This document shows positions 58,990 through 64,000 of a stretch of 64,000 bases of DNA, in pieces; position 1 is the stretch's first letter, and each line of letters opens with the position of its first letter. The stretch is from assembly GCA_003290165.1 (NCBI GenBank), contig QNQO01000684.1, forward strand, positions 496,001 through 560,000, given 5' to 3'. The translations under genes were made by a program, and so were the position numbers. The notes beneath the pieces are model-generated. The model was not told the DNA's origin. It was given only the letters and a program-made list of their open reading frames with translations, and made no database searches. The stretch is from Berberis thunbergii (taxonomy: Eukaryota; Streptophyta; Magnoliopsida; Ranunculales; Berberidaceae).

Positions 58990-60978
58990 ATGGCTGGCGG
59001 TGAAATCTCTACTGGTGAAACTCGGAAGACGATTTCACCTTATGACATCACTTCCCTTGATAATCCCGGACTTTCAATTACTCAGGTTCAATTGAAAGGG
59101 GACAATTATGATGAATGGGCTCGTTCGTTTCGAACGGCCTTAAGGGCTCGGAAGAAATTCGGGTTCATTGACGGAACTATCACACAACCTGGCGAGCAAT
59201 CACGAGACCTCGAAGACTGGTGGACTATCAACTCTCTTTTAGTGTCCTGGATCCGAAATACCATCGAACCTACGCTACGCTCCACTATCTCTCATGTGGA
59301 AATAGCGCAGGATCTCTGGAATGATATCAAGGATCGATTCTCCATTACTAACGGACCACGGATTCAACAACTGAAATCAGATCTTGCAGATTGCAAACAG
59401 AAGGGGCTGACCATAATGGATTACTATGGGCGACTCAAGCAACCGTGGGATGAACTAGGTAATTTCGAACAATTGCCAACGTGCAAGTGCGGGAAGTGTA
59501 CATGCAATCTCGCTTCGATTTTGGAGAAAAAACGGGAGGAAGAAAAAGTACATTTGTTTCTTATGGGTTTGGATGACAATTTGTACGGAACAGTGAGATC
59601 CAATATATTGGCTCAAGATCCGTTGCCAAACATGAACAAGGTATACTCAATTCTCATTCAAGAGGAGCGAGTAAAGAAAATCGCTCGCGGCAAGGAAGAA
59701 CGCGGGAAAATTATGGGACTTGCCATACGAACTCGTCTTGACGAAAAGGATAAATCTGTTACGGTGTGTTCCCACTGTAAAAGGACGGGGCATGAATCTA
59801 ACAATTGTTTTGCCTTGCACGGATATCCAGAATGGTGGGGTGACCGACCCCGAAGCAATGGGAAAAGTGCTGGTGCTGGTCGCGGTAGAGTCCAGTCAAG
59901 TCTTCGAAGCCGTGGTCGAGGAACCAAGGGTACGCATCGTGCCAACGTTGCTCAAACAGGTTCTGCTGGGGCAGGAGTGACCGAGACAGATACATCTCCA
60001 TTGCCTGGGCTGAATACCGATCAATGGCAGACACTTCTCCAAATGCTGGGCGGGTCAAAATCCGCAACGACCGATAAGATGACTGGTAAGCCTTGGATTA
60101 TTGACATAGGAGCCTCGAATCACATGACTGGCACGATCGGGGATCTCCGTGACTTAAAGGCGATTGCTCAATGTCCCGTGGGATTGCCAGATGGGAGTAG
60201 TGCTATCGCCACTAAAGAGGGGACGGTCACTCTTGAAAGAAATTTCTATTTGAAAAATGTTCTTTATGTGCCAGGGCTAACTTGCAATTTAATTTCTGTG
60301 TCGCAATTAACTGATCACTATAACTGTTTTGTCCAATTCACTAATGATCTGTGTGTTATACAGGACCGCACTTCGAGGATGCTGATTGGTGCGGGTGAAC
60401 AACGGGATGGACTCTATTTCTTCCGGGGGCTGCCACGGGTTCACGCAATAAAGGCCAATAATGTGGTGTCTCTTGATCTATGGCACCAGCGACTGGGTCA
60501 TCCATCCCTACAAGTAACAAAGTTAGTTCCCGAAGTAAGTTTTAGTGAAACGAAAAATCGTTTGAATAAAAATTGTGATGTCTGTCAGAGGGCAAAGCAA
60601 AGTAGAAATAAGTTTCCTGTTAGTGAACATAAAGCTACGGCCATTTTTGAACTTATTCACACTGATCTATGGGGACCTTATAGAACGACTTTTTCTTGTG
60701 GTGCTTCTTATTTTTTGACCATTGTTGATGATTTTTCCCGTGCTGTATGGATTTACTTACTTGTTGATAAGAAAGAGGTCTCTCATACTCTTCAAATGTT
60801 TTTTCAATGGTTAAGAGACAATTTGATAAAGAGGTCAAAATCTTGCGGAGTGATAACGGGACTGAATTCACTTGTCTGTGACAATATTTTTTTGATCACG
60901 GGATTGTTTTTCAAACATCTTGTGTGGGAACACCTCAACAAAATGGGCGGGTTGAACGAAAACACCAACATATTTTGA
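58990..60978 (+). pseudogene. copia gag-protease-integrase frame (662 codons)
   Basis: The long frame begins MAGGEISTGETRKTISPYDI. It contains gag (GDNYDEWARSFRTALRARKK; DYYGRLKQPWDELGNFEQLP), a cysteine cluster (CKCGKC), a zinc knuckle CSHCKRTGHESNNC followed by LHGYPEWW, and an Arg/Gly-rich linker. Protease reads WIIDIGASNHMTG at 60094, where the usual D(T/S)GA is DIGA, so catalysis is doubtful. Gag-pre-integrase (LWHQRLGHPSL; CDVCQRAKQ) and integrase core (HTDLWGP; DDFSRAVWIY) follow. A frameshift at about 60838 ends the true frame; the last residues are out of frame. Confidence 0.9.
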
Positions 60979-63375
60979 ATGTAGCTCGGGCGCTGCGTTT
61001 TCAGGGCTCTCTTCCTATTGAGTTTTGGGGAGAATGTGTGTTGACGGCTGGATACTTGATAAATAGGACTTCCTCCTTGGTCTTGAATGGGAAAACACCC
61101 TATAGTGTTCTATATGGCAGCACACCCACTTATGATCACTTGCGCATTTTGGGGTCCTTGTGTTATGCGCATGTACAGACGGGGATAAGTTTGCCAGTAG
61201 AAGTCGAAGGTGCGTCTTTGTTGGGTACCCGTATGGAAAAAAGGGATGGCGTTTGTATGACTCGGAGAAACGAGACTTCTTTGTTTCTCGTCATGTTGTA
61301 TTCTCGGAAGGAGTTTTTCCCTTTGCAGATCATTTTAATTTAGACCACGATGGTCTGCCTAATATTGAGGCGGTTCATGAGGACTTTGATGAGACAACTA
61401 CGGTTGTTTTGAGGGGGGGGGCTGAGGACTTTGTACAACCAGATGGGGATGTTGGGCAACCGACGTGTGCTGAGGAGTTTGTTCAGCCAAATAGGGCTGT
61501 TGGGCAGTCGGCGTGTGCCGAGGATGGGGCAAATGCTGGTGCCGAGGTGATTGTACAGCCGGATGAGGCTGCTGCTGGGCAGCCGCTTTGTGCGAACCAG
61601 GAGGACAACCCGGGCGCAAGTCAGGAAGATGTGTTGGGCAGGGGTCAACGCAGAAGGCAAGCCTCGGTACGACTCCGTGATTATGTTACTCATACCATTC
61701 GGAAAATGAGTCCATCCGTACCCGCTTCACCCGTACCTCGGCATTCCTCAGGTACACCCTATCTTATAGCACATTATGTGAATTGTGATAATTTTTCTAT
61801 GCGACATAGACATTTTCTTGCAGCCTTGACAGCAAATCGGGAACCTGTGTGTTATTCTGAGGCCGTGAAAGACAGCCACTGGAGGGATGCCATGCGAAAG
61901 AAATTGAGGCTCTTGAGATTAATGAAACCTGGGTTGTAGCCGACTTGCCACCAGGAAAGAAAGCTCTAGGATGCAAGTGGGTATACAAGATCAAGTATAA
62001 CTCTGATGGGACCATTGAACGATTGAAGGCTCGGCTGGTTATTCTTGGCAATCATCAAATTGAAGGAGTTGATTATACAGAGACTTTTGCTCCAGTAGCT
62101 AAGATGGTTACAGTACGGGTCTTTCTTGCTGTTGCGGCTACCAAGAATTGGGAAGTCCATCAGATGGATGTTCATAATGCCTTTCTACATGGTGACCTTA
62201 CGGACGAGGTATACATGAAATTACCACCTGATTTTCAGGTGGGGACTTCTGGAAAGGTGTGCAAGCTTAAGAAATCATTATATGGGCTGAAGCAGGCACC
62301 CCGATGCTGATTTGCTAAACTGTCGACTGCTTTGAAGAATTATGGTTTTCGGCAATCTTATTCAGATTATTCTTTGTTTACTCTACAAAGAGGTGTGGTT
62401 CAGCTCAGTGTTCTTGTCTATGTCGACGACCTTATCATCTCTGGACGTAATCCGGGGGATATACAGAAATTCAAGGGTTACCTCAGTGTTTGTTTCCATA
62501 TGAAAGATCTGGGTCCTTTAAAATATTTCTTGGGGGTTGAAGTGGCACGCGGACCGGATGGGTTTGTGCTTTGTCAACGCAAATACGCGCTAGATATCAT
62601 CTCTGAGGCCGGATTGCTAGGGGCAAGGCCTGCGGCGGTGCCATTGGAACAGAATCATCGACTCGCCTTGTCCAAGAGTCCAGAGCTCACTGACTCGGAG
62701 CCTTACCGTCGCTTGGTGGGACGGCTAATTTATTTGTATTTCACTCGACCCGAATTATCTTATAGTGTTCATGTTTTATCTCAATTTATGCAACATCTTC
62801 GGGCGGACCAATGGGAAGCTGCTTTGCGGGTGGTTCGGTACTTAAAAGGTAATCCAGGTTAAGGTATACATTTGAGTAGTAAGTGTGACATGCAGTTACA
62901 TGGGTGGTGTGACACTGATTGGGCCGGATGCCCTTTGACTCGGCGGTCCCTCACTGGTTGGTTGGTGTTCCTTGGGAACTCGCCGGTATCTTGGAAGACA
63001 AAGAAGCAACATACAGTATCCCGCTCCTCCGCAGAGGCGGAATATAGGTCTATGGCTATGACTACATGTGAGTTGAAATGGCTTAAAGCTATTTTAGCTA
63101 GCCTCGGGATGCCTCACACACGTCCTATGTCTCTTCATTGTGATAGTCAGGCGGCTCTCCATATATCTCAAAATCTCGTTTTTCATGAACGGACAAAACA
63201 TATTGAGGTCGATTGTCACTTTGTCAGTGATGACATTGTTGCTGGACATATCAATCCCACATTTGTCCCATCCAATGAGCAACTCGCTGACATTTTCACA
63301 AAAGCATTGGGCAAACGACAATATGAGTATCTATTTCGCAAGTTGGGCATACGGGATCTCCATGCACCAACTTGA
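60840..63375 (+). pseudogene. copia integrase C-half, reverse transcriptase and RNase H
   Basis: Integrase continues from 60924 ([20 protein letters not shown]), shifts frame at about 61180 ([19 protein letters not shown]), then passes a Glu/Pro/Ala-rich linker and shifts again at about 61900. RT follows at 61945 ([43 protein letters not shown]), a TGA at 62308, then YVDDLIISG (62419) and [20 protein letters not shown] at 62860 separates RNase H (DTDWAGCPLTRRSLTGW; VSRSSAEAEYRSMA; CDSQAALHISQN; HIEVDCHFV). The stop at 63375 is eight bases before the polypurine tract. RT and RNase H active-site motifs are intact. Confidence 0.9.
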
Positions 63376-63746
63376 GGGGGGTATTGAGAATATATTGCGA
63401 ATATCCTGATTGATTGGGAATATTTGTATTAGGAAGGTTGCTTATAGAGTCAATATTGTATAATAGTTTTAAGGAAATTCGCAGATTATATTGTGAATAT
63501 TCTCACAATATTCTCTGGATTAATTTGTATATAAACATGAGATTGTGAATGAGAAAGAACAACACAATAAACACAAATCATTTCCTTTGTGTCTAACAAT
63601 TTATCAAGATGTGTGCCATCTTTTTTGGCCTTTGGTGTGCGCATCCCGAGGGATGTGAACGGTTCCCACCCCGCCACCTACCTCCCCTCGCTGGTTTCCT
63701 CGACACCAAGAATTACTCCTGTAAGATACTGTAACTAACATATCAG

Positions 63747-63840
63747 GCCCAACCATCTTTCCCGGTTCCCACCAACATCTGTTTCATCTGGTATAGGTCT
63801 TGATATTTTCTTGCGATTGTTGGATCAGACATCATTTTCA
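63747..63840 (+). CDS. Possible internal exon of a gene continuing beyond the window
   Basis: The acceptor CATATCAG at 63746 and a strong donor TCA|GTAAGTG at 63841 bound 94 bp with one open frame reading NHLSRFPPTSVSSGIGLDIF then LRLLDQTSFS. No family recognised; called from splice signals and open frame only. Confidence 0.25.
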
Positions 63841-64000
63841 GTAAGTGTAAAATTTGACATTTTGTTATATTTTCTATGGTTAATTGTGTAAATCTTGACA
63901 CGATGATTAGTTAACAAGGAGTGATGACCTAGTTTCCAACTAGTAATTTTTAGTGTTTATCTAACTTGAATATTTTGTGATCAAAGATTGATAGGATTGT

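Larger units (their letters stand above)
58044..63606 (+). mobile_element. Recent Ty1/copia element (5.56 kb)
   Basis: LTRs 58044-58259 and 63382-63606 are identical except for one C/T difference and a 9-bp insertion in the right copy. A perfect 5-bp TSD, AGATG, flanks them (58039-58043, 63607-63611). The LTRs run TATTGAGAATA...ACAATTTATCA, so they begin with TA rather than TG. Primer-binding site TGGTATCAGAGCC starts at 58260; polypurine tract GAGGGGGG precedes the right LTR. A TATATAAACATG promoter element is at about 58190. Full gag-pol order is present but broken at about five places. Confidence 0.93.
57955..63718. mobile_element. Foldback Mutator-type MITE (about 196 bp) interrupted by copia
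   Basis: The left arm starts GAAAAATTCTAGGTGTCGAG and the right arm, read inward, starts GAGTAATTCTTGGTGTCGAG. They stay complementary for about 80 bp (GGAAACCAGCG, then GGGTGGGAACCGTTCAC). A perfect 9-bp TSD, CTGTAAGAT, at 57946-57954 and 63719-63727 is the Mutator-superfamily signature. The element is almost entirely inverted repeat; the copia inserted near its centre. Confidence 0.85.

Noticed and set aside
1..64000. CRISPR arrays, bacterial operons, riboswitches
   Set aside because: The sequence is plant nuclear DNA; the regular repeats found are minisatellites, microsatellites or transposon parts.

Overview
The window is plant nuclear DNA, most likely from a eudicot; I cannot name the species. 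The evidence is a 20-exon GT-AG-spliced gene with long A+T-rich introns, plant-type Ty1/copia and chromodomain Ty3/gypsy retrotransposons with initiator-tRNA-Met primer-binding sites, L1-like LINEs encoding a DUF4283-like ORF1, several hAT families, a Mutator-type MITE and an LRR receptor-kinase pseudogene. No bacterial operons, CRISPR arrays or rRNA are present.

Layout. 1-3768: intergenic sequence with a 46-bp minisatellite, a spaced duplication and a possible 5' leader exon. 3769-31682 (+): a TTC27/Emw1-type tetratricopeptide-repeat gene, about 2.77 kb of coding sequence spread over 28 kb. All 20 exons join in phase except at one point: exon 5 carries a frameshift and in-frame TGA at 6411, so as sequenced the gene would make about 404 residues with no TPR region. 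Introns 6, 10 and 13 hold the repeats: LINE remnants, two members of one hAT family, a Tourist-like MITE with another hAT inside it, a degenerate LTR-element-like pair, and a 3.6-kb LINE with an A-tail and target duplication.

33.4-51.1 kb is a dense nest. A copia element (minus strand) exists as about three head-to-tail copies of a 2.02-kb leader-gag-protease-integrase module with only one LTR; a second copia (37142-41880) sits in the middle copy. A related copy in the opposite orientation (45582-51090, +) has split an LRR receptor-like kinase (about 45293-53480, minus). That copy in turn holds a hAT inside which another hAT is nested (46250-48622 containing 47432-48531), a further hAT (49838-50502) and a tRNA-derived SINE (50841-50999).

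55.3-63.7 kb holds a 1.97-kb hAT (55350-57321) that carries two phase-compatible exon-like segments and a LINE scrap, then a roughly 196-bp foldback Mutator-type MITE (57955-63718) interrupted by a recent copia element (58044-63606). A possible exon of a gene continuing to the right lies at 63747-63840.

The only ordinary cellular genes recognised are the TTC27 homologue and the dead receptor kinase; nearly everything else is transposable-element sequence. Insertion boundaries were set by target-site duplications (TSDs) read directly on both sides. TSDs of 8 bp mark the hATs, 9 bp the MULE-MITE, 5 bp the copias, 3 bp (TTA) the Tourist-like MITE, about 14 bp the LINE and 7 bp the SINE. These make the nesting order reasonably secure.
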